From: Butyrivibrio sp. Su6
GTDB taxonomy: Bacteria > Bacillota > Clostridia > Lachnospirales > Lachnospiraceae
Reading direction: 5' to 3'
DNA: 64,000 bases
Assembly: GCF_900108105.1 (NCBI RefSeq)
Contig: NZ_FNUR01000001.1
Span: 434,001 to 498,000, forward strand
Shown piece after piece: positions 1 through 8,883 of the stretch. The first letter of the stretch is position 1; every line of letters begins with the position of its first letter. A program made the translations under genes and the position numbers. A model generated the notes under the pieces. That model did no database searches. It was not told the origin of the DNA and saw nothing but the letters and a program-made list of their open reading frames with translations.

Positions 1-2917
1 TAACTGCGATGCTACCTGAAACCAATGACAATCCATTAGTTCCAAGGTCATCAGTTACTACAATATGGGACATAGCCATTTTATTGGCATTTACAGTTAT
101 TGTGTAATCAATAGCATGAGTATCATAGTTATAACTTCCGGCTGTTTTATCAAGCACAGTACTTACGTAATTGGCATAAGCCGTATCAGATGACGCAGTT
201 GCCTGATCAGCAAAAGTAAGTTTTACTGTATCCTTGTAATAACTTTTTTTAGTGACATTGTTTGACCAAACTTCAGCCTCTTCATCAGTAAGTTTCGTCA
301 CTATAGTAAATGAGGCGCTGGCACCATTAAGTTCATCGTCAAAACTAATCACCTTATTACCAGCTTCGTTTTCGCTAAGTGTTTTGCTGCCTTCATCAAT
401 AGTATAATTCTCAGATGTATCTTCTGTTGAAATCACAGCATTACTGACACTTACAAATTCCTGGCCATTTCCTACTATTTCTTCTACAACTGCATCTGTA
501 ATATTCTGCTTATTCTTATTTACTAAAACATTCCATGTAAGCTCATGTGTAGCAGCATTGTATTCCTCAAACTCTATATCAATTGCAGCATTTGTGGCAA
601 CGCTGGTACCTGTTACAGATATTTTACTCAGTGTTGGTCCTTTTAAAGGTTTGTAATTACCATTTCCTGTATAGTCATACTCATATTCCAGAAAAGCATA
701 ATTGTTAGGAAGCGTTGAATGGTTAGTCTGAAGAAATTCTGTATAGTTTTCTATTATCGTATTATATGTAATAGTGTATGTATGATCCTTTATTATCTGC
801 TTGCTTCCATCTTCAAGAAATACCAATTTCCAGGTATAGGCCGTCTGACCAATATCAGAACTTCCCGAAGTTGTACCTATCTCATAATCTGTTCCAGCTA
901 CAAGGTCTGTTCCATTTTCAGTCACTTTAACAGAAGATTCATCAAGCTTCATAGTATAGTCATCATAGGAAGATATAACATCATACAGAGTAAGGTTCTG
1001 ATAAGAATATCCGTTTGAATTGACCGTTATTGTCCATGAAGCAACACCTGTATTATTGCTGCTGTCATATTTAAGCTCTCCACCATTTTTTGTTATGAAC
1101 TGTTTAAGTTCAGCAGATGATACAGAATCTTCTACTGTTGCTGATGTTATAGGATTGTCTAAATTATTCTTATCATAAAGACTTGCAGTATTTTCTATTG
1201 AAAGTGTTATGGCTCCACTATTTTGAGTGGATCCTGATGAAAGAAAATCAATATGAGTCTTGTAAGTAATAATAGTCTTCGATTCGGAGTCAAAAGAATA
1301 AGTAATAGTATTAGTATTGTCATTGATATTCAGATTTTCATTTTCATCTGAAACTGCACTTCCATTACATTCAAATGAACCTTTTACATAGCTCTGATTA
1401 GAATCGAAAGTATCAATAACTGTATACCCATTCTCATAGCTAACCGGATTTTCGGCTTCTGTAACAGTAATTGTCCATAATATATTGCTATCTTCATCAA
1501 GTTTGCTTTTTGTCTTAGTAATTGCAGGCTCAGAAGGCTGATTCTCTGAAATCTTAACAGTTAAAGCCTGAGCATCGCTGCCGCCCGGTAATGTAATAGC
1601 AAATTCTTCCTTACTTCCGACAGATTCGGCGTTTAATGTAAACGCCACGCCGAAAACCACATCATAAACCAGTTTCAAATTTTCGTAAGTAACATATAAT
1701 TTTACATTACCATCAGTATCAATTGTTACATCACCAAATTTCGTGGTCTGATCTGAAAAATAAACCGGAAAAGTGAGGTCATTCTGAATAGCAAAAATGT
1801 CTGTATCAATTGAAGGTAAAGCATATGTGTTACCTGCTGACAAATATACTGCATTTTCATCATTCATGGCATCTTCAGAATAGTTTAAACTCAAAGGACT
1901 TTTGAATATATATTTTATAGTTAGTTCATCATTTAAAGAAACTGTAGTATCTGACGTAACCTCGTCACCATTAAGGAGTAATTTTACAGAGTCAATAAGA
2001 GCTGTCTCATCTACTGAATTTTCCTCTGTTGCAGTCTCATATGAAACTATGGCGTAGGAGGAAAAATGAGTGGTATAAATATAAATCCAATCATCCGTAG
2101 TTTTACATCCAACTTCCTCATAACCATCGTCTGATATATAAAAAGCCTTCAGATTACTTACATCGTCAAAGATATCCTTGCTGATCCTAACGGCGATCTC
2201 TTCTCCAAAATCGCTAATAAGCTGTTCGTCGCAAGTCAAAGTAAAATCATAAATCTTTACATCTTTTATTGCTTTAAGCTTAATAGATTCATTACCATTC
2301 TTTATTGACTCACTAACAGCACTCTCTAGTTCATCTGATCCTAAATAGTTTTCAGAGTCTTTTTCTTCAACAGCAAAGCTGGCATTTTCCGGCAAGGAAT
2401 AATCATTTGGTTCAAAAACAAACTCAATATCATTTTCCTTGATTGAAATAAAATTGGTAGTTTCGTCATCGTCGTTTATTTCTTCTGTAGATTCTTCTGT
2501 TGACTCATCTTTTATTTCTTCTGTAGATTCTTCTGTTGACTCATCTTTTATTTCTTCTGTGGATCCTTCTGTTGACTCATCTTTTATTTCTTCTGTGGAT
2601 CCTTCTGTTGACTCGTCTTTTATTTCTTCTGTAGATCCTTCTGTTGACTCATCTTTTATTTTTTCCGTGGATCCTTCTGTTGATTCGTCTTTTATTTCTT
2701 CTGTAGATCCTTCTGTTGACTCATCTTTTATTTCTTCCGTAGACTCTTCAGTTTCCTCATCAGATCCATCGGATACTTTTTTTGACGCAGCATCATCTTC
2801 AATATCTTCAATTTTTAATACTTCATTTGTTTCCTCTGCATAAGTAACTACATTACTTCCAAGTAAACTAAAACTCAAAAAAAGACATAAAAATGCCTTC
2901 ATCACTCTATTCTTCAT
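1..2917 (-). CDS. Large secreted adhesin-like protein, 5' part only
   Basis: The frame is open from an ATG at 2917 down to base 1, giving at least 972 residues; the 3' end lies outside the window. The ATG follows a strong AAGGGGAG ribosome binding site. The first 28 or so residues form a signal peptide (MKNRVMKAFLCLFLSFSLLG, then a cleavage-like TYA-EE). An acidic Ser/Thr/Glu repeat follows (see the repeat entry). The rest is a series of beta-rich, Thr/Ser/Asn-rich segments with 'W(T/N)ITV' and 'ITYNT' strands, like the isopeptide or collagen-binding-type domains of Gram-positive adhesins; the family is inferred by eye. The last visible segment has a VTDDLGTNGL strand typical of such repeats. 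Any cell-wall sorting signal would lie beyond base 1. The early KIEDIEDD stretch resembles KIEELDEE in the giant surface protein at 39767-51862, suggesting related architecture. The ligand is unknown. Confidence 0.82.
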   Translation of the reverse strand, partial: MKNRVMKAFLCLFLSFSLLGSNVVTYAEETNEVLKIEDIEDDAASKKVSDGSDEETEESTEEIKDESTEGSTEEIKDESTEGSTEKIKDESTEGSTEEIKDESTEGSTEEIKDESTEGSTEEIKDESTEESTEEIKDESTEESTEEINDDDETTNFISIKENDIEFVFEPNDYSLPENASFAVEEKDSENYLGSDELESAVSESIKNGNESIKLKAIKDVKIYDFTLTCDEQLISDFGEEIAVRISKDIFDDVSNLKAFYISDDGYEEVGCKTTDDWIYIYTTHFSSYAIVSYETATEENSVDETALIDSVKLLLNGDEVTSDTTVSLNDELTIKYIFKSPLSLNYSEDAMNDENAVYLSAGNTYALPSIDTDIFAIQNDLTFPVYFSDQTTKFGDVTIDTDGNVKLYVTYENLKLVYDVVFGVAFTLNAESVGSKEEFAITLPGGSDAQALTVKISENQPSEPAITKTKSKLDEDSNILWTITVTEAENPVSYENGYTVIDTFDSNQSYVKGSFECNGSAVSDENENLNINDNTNTITYSFDSESKTIITYKTHIDFLSSGSTQNSGAITLSIENTASLYDKNNLDNPITSATVEDSVSSAELKQFITKNGGELKYDSSNNTGVASWTITVNSNGYSYQNLTLYDVISSYDDYTMKLDESSVKVTENGTDLVAGTDYEIGTTSGSSDIGQTAYTWKLVFLEDGSKQIIKDHTYTITYNTIIENYTEFLQTNHSTLPNNYAFLEYEYDYTGNGNYKPLKGPTLSKISVTGTSVATNAAIDIEFEEYNAATHELTWNVLVNKNKQNITDAVVEEIVGNGQEFVSVSNAVISTEDTSENYTIDEGSKTLSENEAGNKVISFDDELNGASASFTIVTKLTDEEAEVWSNNVTKKSYYKDTVKLTFADQATASSDTAYANYVSTVLDKTAGSYNYDTHAIDYTITVNANKMAMSHIVVTDDLGTNGLSLVSGSIAV
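2475..2762 (-). repeat. 36-bp in-frame tandem repeat, about 8 copies
   Basis: On the plus strand the landmark TTTATTTCTTC (or close variants) starts at 2475, 2511, 2547, 2583, 2619, 2655, 2691 and 2727, an exact 36-bp period. On the coding minus strand it encodes the 12-residue unit STEGSTEEIKDE. The copies differ by a few bases, mostly silent or Gly/Glu changes (STEGS or STEES). This is probably a flexible acidic spacer just after the signal peptide. The copy number can be expected to vary between strains. Confidence 0.93.
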
Positions 2918-3237
2918 AAAACAGTGCTCCCCTTTATTTATCACTCATCAATCAGATGAATTAAATTGCATACTATTTATTAATATTATGGAAACTTATG
3001 TTGAAGAATTAGTGTTTGAATTGTGTAAATTGTGTGAAACAATTCGTTGTATCGTCCACAATTTGGCATTCAAAGTCTTATGCAACGCTTTAAAAATGTT
3101 ATTTTTAAAGCCCATATACATCCCTCAAGCACAAAATGATAGAAAATGAGCAAGAATAAGACATTTTTATAAAATAAATCGTGATAGAATAGTTTAGGTG
3201 TATAAAAACTATTTTATTTATTGAAGGAGTTACAGAT
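2918..3237. other. Intergenic region between divergent adhesin and transaldolase genes
   Basis: This 320-bp gap must hold promoters for both flanking genes. A perfect 11-bp inverted repeat with a 3-base loop (arms GCTTTAAAAAT and ATTTTTAAAGC) lies at 3087-3111. It has no following T-run, so it is more likely a protein site or structured leader element than a terminator. Two AATTGTGT direct repeats lie near 3019-3035. A TAGAAT -10-like box lies near 3186. GAAGGAG at about 3225-3231 is the ribosome binding site of the transaldolase gene. No small gene was recognised. Confidence 0.45.
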
Positions 3238-3891
3238 ATGAAATTCTTTATTGACACAGCAAACATTGAAGAAATCAAAAAAGCTAATGACATGGGGGTT
3301 ATCTGCGGAGTTACAACTAACCCTTCACTTATAGCAAAAGAAGGTCGTGATGTATACGAAGTTGTAAAAGAGATTGCTTCTATCGTTGACGGCCCTATTA
3401 GCGGAGAAGTTAAGGCAACAACTACAGATGCTGAAGGCATGATCGCAGAAGGCAGAGAAATTGCAAAGCTTCACAAAAACATGGTTGTTAAGATTCCTAT
3501 GACTGTTGAAGGTCTTAAGGCATGCAAGGTTCTTTCAAGCGAAGGAATCAAGGTAAATATGACACTTATCTTCACAGCTAACCAGGCTCTTCTTTGCGCA
3601 AGAGCAGGCGCTGCATTCGTAAGCCCATTCCTCGGAAGACTTGATGACATCAGCGTTCGTGGAACAGACCTCATTTCAGAAGTTGCAGAGATTTTCAACA
3701 TCCACAACATTCAGACAGAGATCATTGCTGCTTCTATCCGTCATCCTATGCATGTAACAGACTGTGCTCTTGCAGGTGCTGACATTGCAACAGTTCCTTA
3801 CAAGGTTATCGAACAGATGACTCATCATCCTCTTACAGATGCAGGAATTGAGAAGTTCCAGAAAGACTACCTTGCAGTATTTGGCGAGTGA
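3238..3891 (+). CDS. fsa: Transaldolase / fructose-6-phosphate aldolase (FSA/TalC family)
   Basis: 217 residues, the usual length of the short transaldolase subfamily (TIGR00875-type). In the non-oxidative pentose phosphate pathway such enzymes transfer dihydroxyacetone units between sugar phosphates; some act as fructose-6-phosphate aldolases, and sequence alone does not separate the two. Visible marks are the N-terminal [13 protein letters not shown] strand, [13 protein letters not shown], and the Schiff-base lysine in MVVKIPMT (Lys85), followed by [24 protein letters not shown] and the SIRHPMHV and TVPYKV segments. The ATG follows GAAGGAG by 8 bases. The gene stands alone on the plus strand and ends at a bidirectional terminator. 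Codon use is more biased than in its neighbours, consistent with high expression. Confidence 0.95.
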   Translation: MKFFIDTANIEEIKKANDMGVICGVTTNPSLIAKEGRDVYEVVKEIASIVDGPISGEVKATTTDAEGMIAEGREIAKLHKNMVVKIPMTVEGLKACKVLSSEGIKVNMTLIFTANQALLCARAGAAFVSPFLGRLDDISVRGTDLISEVAEIFNIHNIQTEIIAASIRHPMHVTDCALAGADIATVPYKVIEQMTHHPLTDAGIEKFQKDYLAVFGE

Positions 3892-3923
3892 TCATTTAAA
3901 ATAAAACTTTGCATTCAAAAAGA

Positions 3924-3963
3924 AAAAGTCCGCACACTGGCATTATGGTGTGAGGACTTTTTT
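3924..3963. terminator. Bidirectional intrinsic terminator between convergent genes
   Basis: A stem pairs AAAGTCCgCACAC (from 3925) with GTGTGaGGACTTT (to 3960) around a short loop, flanked by T-runs on the plus strand and A-runs on the other side. It ends both the transaldolase mRNA and the minus-strand mRNA whose last gene stops at 4006. Confidence 0.88.
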
Positions 3964-4005
3964 ATATTCTCCAAAGCACTTAATATAAGAATTTAAAATT
4001 CAAAA

Positions 4006-5199
4006 TTACCATTTATATAAATTTAAAGTATACCCTGCATCATTTGAAAACATTGTATCTTTTTTGGATTGCAGGTGGCCCTCTTCATGAATTCCCTTCT
4101 CTCTTTGCGAAGATGTTATCAGCTTTGTCCAATTATCATCATACTTTTTTGTCTCATATTTTGCAGAGTAAACAGCGCCATTAGTCAAAATCTTCTTTAC
4201 TTTCACCTTTTTATAAGGCGCATCGGCCAGATATATATCATAGGACTCATCACCGTTTACATGTATGGAACATATCTGTCCCGGATCAGTATTCGAAAAG
4301 ATTACTCTGAAATCTCTATTAGCCGGATAGTAATCAGATTCCAAAAGCTCATAATCGTCAACTGATCGAACATAGGAATAATGCTGAGAAAACTCATTAA
4401 AAAACTCAATTTTCACCTTATCATCGAAAACAATTGATTCCTTTTTATATATTTCCGCAGAAATATCCATGTACCCATCATCACCGAAACCTAAAACATT
4501 CACCTTCATATATCCATCAGGACAATAGATCATCGAATTATCACTATCTTTAAAATTCGTTGCATATTCCTTAAGAGATACGATCTCCGGCAGATCTTCA
4601 CAAGATTTTTCAGTAATGATGTAACATCCATCAATTTCTCCACAATAAGGATATTCTGAATAAATGTAATTATCTACATTTGCCTTTGTATATTCAGTAG
4701 GAAATGCCTTTACATGATAATCTGTACTACCTGAATTTTTCTTGGAAAAAGAGCCACTATTTCTAAGATAGCTTGTAGTCTGAATTTCATAGTACGGATC
4801 ATAGTCTACGACAAGCTTTTCAGAGTCAGACAGCTCAAGACTATTTCTAAACAGATCTTCAAAACAGCTGTTTGCGTAAGGCAAGAGCTCATCTGTATAT
4901 ACTTTTCCATCATCATTATTTACATATAAGTTGTGAGACTTAAACTTATAAAAGTACTTCCCTCTGCAAACATTAAGCAGAGGGTTCTTTGATGTAAAAC
5001 TAAAGACTGATATATGATCGATATCATAAAGAAAAGCAAAAGCCTTATGAGTAATAAGGTAGCTCGCCCCATTTACCCAGGCTTTTGCATCAACTATCAA
5101 AACATCTGCGGAATTATATCCCGGCAGACAACCTGTAAGACAACACACTATAGCAAAAGAAGCTATAATGCAGTTAAATTTGTTTCTCCCCTTTTTCAT
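4006..5199 (-). CDS. Uncharacterised lipoprotein, 397 aa
   Basis: No family recognised. The N-terminus is a lipoprotein signal: basic MKKGRNKFN, a hydrophobic stretch, then the lipobox CLTGC (Cys24), so the protein should be anchored to the outer face of the membrane. The mature part is hydrophilic and rich in Tyr, Asp and Ser, with many YYxIxT-like strands, and has no recognised catalytic motif. Its start overlaps the end of the upstream phosphoesterase gene by 26 bp, so the two are translationally linked. It is the last gene of a minus-strand run that includes rnhA and the MutS-like gene. The intracellular neighbours give little hint of function. Confidence 0.72.
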   Translation of the reverse strand: MKKGRNKFNCIIASFAIVCCLTGCLPGYNSADVLIVDAKAWVNGASYLITHKAFAFLYDIDHISVFSFTSKNPLLNVCRGKYFYKFKSHNLYVNNDDGKVYTDELLPYANSCFEDLFRNSLELSDSEKLVVDYDPYYEIQTTSYLRNSGSFSKKNSGSTDYHVKAFPTEYTKANVDNYIYSEYPYCGEIDGCYIITEKSCEDLPEIVSLKEYATNFKDSDNSMIYCPDGYMKVNVLGFGDDGYMDISAEIYKKESIVFDDKVKIEFFNEFSQHYSYVRSVDDYELLESDYYPANRDFRVIFSNTDPGQICSIHVNGDESYDIYLADAPYKKVKVKKILTNGAVYSAKYETKKYDDNWTKLITSSQREKGIHEEGHLQSKKDTMFSNDAGYTLNLYKW

Positions 5200-5791
5200 A
5201 CCTGATCCATTCTGTCAAAGTTAGTGGTGTGTAATCGGATCTTTTGCAAAAACAATTGATCATGTTACAGGGAATGAACCCTTCTGTTTCACTCCCAATA
5301 GGAACATATGATGTATTTCTGATCATCTCTATGATCCTCTGCATGAGCATTTCATCTCTCGTCTCATGCACATGGCCATACAACATATACGTCTTAGGAT
5401 CCCCATTATGACGCTTTCTGTACTGGCCTTCATAAAATGGCATTGGATAATGACAACAGATTACTTTCTTTTGAGAATCTGTAATCTCTCTGTAATTATC
5501 TATCCATTCAAATCTCCCCAAGTCAAAGTCAGGTTTTCCAATGTACTTGTCATGGTTCCCAACAATAAGGCTAAGCTTTCCTTTTAGTCTGTGAATCAGT
5601 TCATTGGTCTCCTGAACATTTCCAAGTGACAGATCGCCTAAAATCACAACAGTGTCAGCATTTGTAACCTTGTCATTCCACTTCTTTATCATGTATTCAT
5701 TCATTTCGGTTACATCTGCAAAGCCTCGCTTATCCATCTTGGTATTAAGCGCAGCGTGATAAAAATGGCAATCTGCAATATAGTAAATCAT
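5174..5791 (-). CDS. Calcineurin-like metallophosphoesterase, 205 aa
   Basis: A small cytoplasmic phosphoesterase of the calcineurin-like superfamily. The metal ligands are visible in order: DCHFYH near the N-terminus (D8, H10), GDLSLGN, GNHD, a CCHYPMPF block and YGHVH. These bind a two-metal centre in this superfamily and hydrolyse phosphomono- or diesters. The substrate cannot be inferred; short relatives annotated as YfcE-like or 'phosphoesterase or phosphohydrolase' are the nearest type. Its ATG overlaps the stop of rnhA by 4 bp and its 3' end overlaps the lipoprotein gene by 26 bp, so the three are one operon. The pairing with RNase HI hints at nucleic acid or nucleotide turnover, but this is only context. 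Confidence 0.88.
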   Translation of the reverse strand: MIYYIADCHFYHAALNTKMDKRGFADVTEMNEYMIKKWNDKVTNADTVVILGDLSLGNVQETNELIHRLKGKLSLIVGNHDKYIGKPDFDLGRFEWIDNYREITDSQKKVICCHYPMPFYEGQYRKRHNGDPKTYMLYGHVHETRDEMLMQRIIEMIRNTSYVPIGSETEGFIPCNMINCFCKRSDYTPLTLTEWIRYEKGEKQI

Positions 5792-6276
5792 CTAAGGTCA
5801 CCACCATCATCATGTTTCAAAAGCTCTTTGGGCTGGTCTGCAGCTGTGGTTGCAAGCTCATCACATCTCTCATTCTCCGGATGTCCATTATGCCCTTTAA
5901 CCCAGTTCCAGGTTATATTGTGAGGCTTTGTTGCCTCAAGAAGCCTCTTCCAAAGTTCCACATTTTTAACCGGTTTATTGCCGGAGGTTTTCCAGCCTTT
6001 TTTAATCCAGTTATCAAGCCAATGATCAGTAAAGGGCTTAAGTACGTACTGTGAATCCGAAGTAACAACTACATCACAGGGTCTGTTAAGGCATTCAAGC
6101 CCTGATATTACGCCCAAAAGTTCCATTCGATTATTTGTGGTCTTGTCAAATCCGGCGCTGAGCTCTTTTACATGGATAGCGCCTTTGGTATCCACGTACC
6201 TTAGTATTGTTCCAAATCCTCCGGGTCCATCCGGGTTTCCTCTGGCTGACCCGTCTGAATATAATTCAACTTTCAA
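5788..6276 (-). CDS. rnhA: Ribonuclease HI
   Basis: 162 residues, normal for bacterial RNase HI, which cuts the RNA strand of RNA:DNA hybrids. The four catalytic acids are visible: D8 in [16 protein letters not shown]52 in [12 protein letters not shown]74 in VVTSDSQYV and D139 in RCDELA, together with the substrate-handling [12 protein letters not shown] loop before the last one. It overlaps the phosphoesterase gene by 4 bp and lies 30 bp after the MutS-like gene, within one minus-strand run. Confidence 0.96.
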   Translation of the reverse strand: MKVELYSDGSARGNPDGPGGFGTILRYVDTKGAIHVKELSAGFDKTTNNRMELLGVISGLECLNRPCDVVVTSDSQYVLKPFTDHWLDNWIKKGWKTSGNKPVKNVELWKRLLEATKPHNITWNWVKGHNGHPENERCDELATTAADQPKELLKHDDGGDLR

Positions 6277-6306
6277 TTTATTACCTCTAAATTCAAAAAA
6301 ATAAAA

Positions 6307-7980
6307 TCAGTTCCAGTTTCCTGTAGCTAAAAACTTATCTGCAAGAGTCTGCGCATTATCAACGATTTTCTCATCGTATCCTAATACTCCAAGAAGTTTA
6401 ATGGCATTTCTGTTTGTGGCAGGTCCTGACTTTATCTTGTAATCAAAATGAACATCATTGTCAGTTACATCGCCCTCAAAATGATAAATACCAAGGCTGT
6501 CTTTTAATAAGGCTGTAAGCTCAATATCATGGGTAGCTGCAAAGCATGTTACATTCCGGTTTACAAAAGTCTTCAGAATCTCGGTTGATGCTGCAATTCT
6601 TTCAATTGTATTAGTACCTCTAAGCACCTCATCTACAAAACAAAGAACTCTGTTGCCTGATTTTGCCGCAGCATCAAGAATTCTCTTGATTGACTTAATT
6701 TCTACGATATAGTAGCTGTCGCCTTCAAAAATATTGTCATTAAGCGCCATGGATGAATAAACCTCAAAAAGAGGAGCCTTATACTCTTTTCCGAGAACCG
6801 TATGAATGGACTGAGCCAAAACAGTGTTTATTGCACAGGTTTTAAGAAAAGTGGACTTACCGGATGCATTTGATCCCGTAATAAGTATTCCTTCTTTTGT
6901 GCTTATATCATTGGCTACAGCATTCTGAATAAGCGGATGAATCAGTTCTTTTGCATCATAGCGATCACCCTCAAATTCAGGAATACAAAAGCTGCCTTTA
7001 AAAGACTCTCTAAAGCAGGCAATTGATATGTATGCCTCAATCCTTCCTGTAATAGTAAGTATCGTATCAAGATCGTCTCTGTGAAGACTTATCTCTTTAT
7101 ACATCTGATTGAACTTAATAAGATCAATATGTGTAGCGATCCTGATATAATCAAGAATAAGTTCAGCCGGATTGCCGCCTGAATTCATCCTGCTCTGTGA
7201 CATAAGAATATATGAGCCTTTTGAAAAACCCTTTAATTCTGAAGCTGCTTTTTTGAGCGCTGAAATGTCATCTTCAAGTTCCGGAATATTCACCTTTTCA
7301 AAAAATGATACTGATCTGATAACTCTTAAAATATACCTGTAAGAAGCAAGATATGGCTCAATATCACCCTTTACGGCAAAATATCTAATTAGATTTATAA
7401 CTACAAGTATCACAAAAGCTACAAATCCAATAGAAAAATTGAAAAAACAGACACATATAGAGAGTGCCATGAGAGCAAGCATCAAATAGTGCTCTCTATT
7501 GCTGAATTTACCGGCATCTTTGAGATAATCAATGTAATCATAAATTGAATACCTTATGTTTCTGCCAATCTTAGAAAAAATAAGCTGCAGGCTGATCCTT
7601 GCATCTTCATTTTTCTGTAAAAAAGAAACCTTTTTTTCCAAAGAATCAAAATCATCATCAAGAAGAGGTGTCCTTAGCATATGGTAAAGGTACTCCTCTC
7701 CTGTAGCGCTAAGGCAGTAATTCATCCTGGCAAATACGCCATCCATATTGAGGTCATTCCAGGTGGTGTCATCAATCTGATAATCTGCTGAATGATTTTT
7801 ATAATACCCTTGCAGATGATCAAGGTCATCTTGTTTGTAGTTTCGTTTTGGTGCATCTCCAAAGTTCTTTTTTAATTTGGTTAAAAGAATTTTTTCAGAC
7901 CTTCTACTGTCTCTAAGTCCTAGTATATAAGCGATCAGTGATATGCCTACAAGGACAGATAAAAAAATTATGCTCTCCAT
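6307..7980 (-). CDS. Membrane-attached MutS-family ATPase
   Basis: 557 residues of the MutS C-terminal type (core plus ABC ATPase), without the mismatch-recognition and connector domains. An N-terminal hydrophobic segment (about residues 3-20) and a hydrophobic pair (about 165-195) predict membrane anchoring. The ATPase part has Walker A GSNASGKST (369-377), the Walker B-like VLCFVDEVLRGTNT and the following ATHDIEL switch. It resembles the short 'MutS-related / DNA mismatch repair protein MutS' proteins common in Firmicutes and Bacteroidetes, whose role is not established. It lies 23 bp after the PNP gene and 30 bp before rnhA. It is not expected to replace MutS or MutS2. Confidence 0.82.
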   Translation of the reverse strand: MESIIFLSVLVGISLIAYILGLRDSRRSEKILLTKLKKNFGDAPKRNYKQDDLDHLQGYYKNHSADYQIDDTTWNDLNMDGVFARMNYCLSATGEEYLYHMLRTPLLDDDFDSLEKKVSFLQKNEDARISLQLIFSKIGRNIRYSIYDYIDYLKDAGKFSNREHYLMLALMALSICVCFFNFSIGFVAFVILVVINLIRYFAVKGDIEPYLASYRYILRVIRSVSFFEKVNIPELEDDISALKKAASELKGFSKGSYILMSQSRMNSGGNPAELILDYIRIATHIDLIKFNQMYKEISLHRDDLDTILTITGRIEAYISIACFRESFKGSFCIPEFEGDRYDAKELIHPLIQNAVANDISTKEGILITGSNASGKSTFLKTCAINTVLAQSIHTVLGKEYKAPLFEVYSSMALNDNIFEGDSYYIVEIKSIKRILDAAAKSGNRVLCFVDEVLRGTNTIERIAASTEILKTFVNRNVTCFAATHDIELTALLKDSLGIYHFEGDVTDNDVHFDYKIKSGPATNRNAIKLLGVLGYDEKIVDNAQTLADKFLATGNWN

Positions 7981-8003
7981 AGATGTATGTTTTTTCCTTT
8001 ATA

Positions 8004-8822
8004 TTACTTGAATTTTTTGATTGATTCTGTAACTAGCTTTGTAAATAAAGGAGCTGCCTTGTCAGCTGCTTCCTGAACTTCCTTGTGTGAAAGAGGAGTC
8101 TCTGAAAGACCTGCAGCAAGATTGCTGATGCAGGATACACCACATACCTTAAGGCCCATATGATTAGCTGCGATTGCTTCATTGACGGTACTCATACCAA
8201 CTGCGGAAACTCCAAGTTTCTGTAGGAGTCTGATCTCTGCAGGAGATTCATATGAAGGACCTGTAAGCTGACAGTAAACACCCTCTTTAAGCTCTATGCC
8301 ATTTTCTTTTGCTGTATTTCTGATGATTTCCTGAAGGTCCTTTTTGTAAACTTCAGACATATCAGGGAATCTTGCTCCAAGCTCATCAAGATTAGGTCCG
8401 ATAAGCGGATTAGGAGCAAACATAGAAACATGATCTGTAATAAGCATCAGATCACCGGCGCCAAAGCCTTCTCCAAGACCACCAGCAGCATTTGTAAGAA
8501 ACAGGATCTTGGCACCAAGAAGTCCCATAAGTCTTGCAGGAAGTACAACATCATGGACATCGTATCCTTCATAATAATGAACACGTCCCTTCATGCATAC
8601 GATCTTTACGTCCCCAAGATAGCCAAAAATAAACTTTCCTGCATGTCCCGGAACTGTAGAAACAGGGAATCCCGGAATATCTTTATATTCAATTTCAGTC
8701 TCAATCTTTATATTATCTGCAAATCCGCCAAGTCCTGAGCCAAGTACAAGTGCTACGTCAGGAACAAAATCTGTCTTCTTTCTAACTGCTTCTTTGCAGG
8801 CAAGTAATTTTTCATAACTCAT
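8004..8822 (-). CDS. punA: Purine nucleoside phosphorylase
   Basis: 272 residues of the trimeric PNP family, which splits guanosine and inosine with phosphate into base plus (deoxy)ribose 1-phosphate in purine salvage. Visible marks are VLGSGLGGFAD, STVPGHAGKF (phosphate-binding His), GRVHYYEGYD, LTNAAGGLGEGF, the base-pocket GPSYESPAEIR and VGMSTVNEA. The length and motif order are complete. It lies 24 bp upstream of the MutS-like gene and 61 bp downstream of the serine hydrolase gene, all on the minus strand. Confidence 0.95.
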   Translation of the reverse strand: MSYEKLLACKEAVRKKTDFVPDVALVLGSGLGGFADNIKIETEIEYKDIPGFPVSTVPGHAGKFIFGYLGDVKIVCMKGRVHYYEGYDVHDVVLPARLMGLLGAKILFLTNAAGGLGEGFGAGDLMLITDHVSMFAPNPLIGPNLDELGARFPDMSEVYKKDLQEIIRNTAKENGIELKEGVYCQLTGPSYESPAEIRLLQKLGVSAVGMSTVNEAIAANHMGLKVCGVSCISNLAAGLSETPLSHKEVQEAADKAAPLFTKLVTESIKKFK

Positions 8823-8883
8823 ATTTTTGTCACCTCTTACTTTCTTTTTTCAAACACTAGATAAAGTATAGCATATAACGCCT

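Noticed and set aside
2475-2762. CRISPR array
   Set aside because: Repeats are continuous 36-bp units without unique spacers and lie in frame inside a coding sequence.
2439-2843. A plus-strand Ser/Val/Asp repeat open frame
   Set aside because: It is the antisense shadow of the acidic 36-bp repeat in the adhesin; no ribosome binding site or independent composition.
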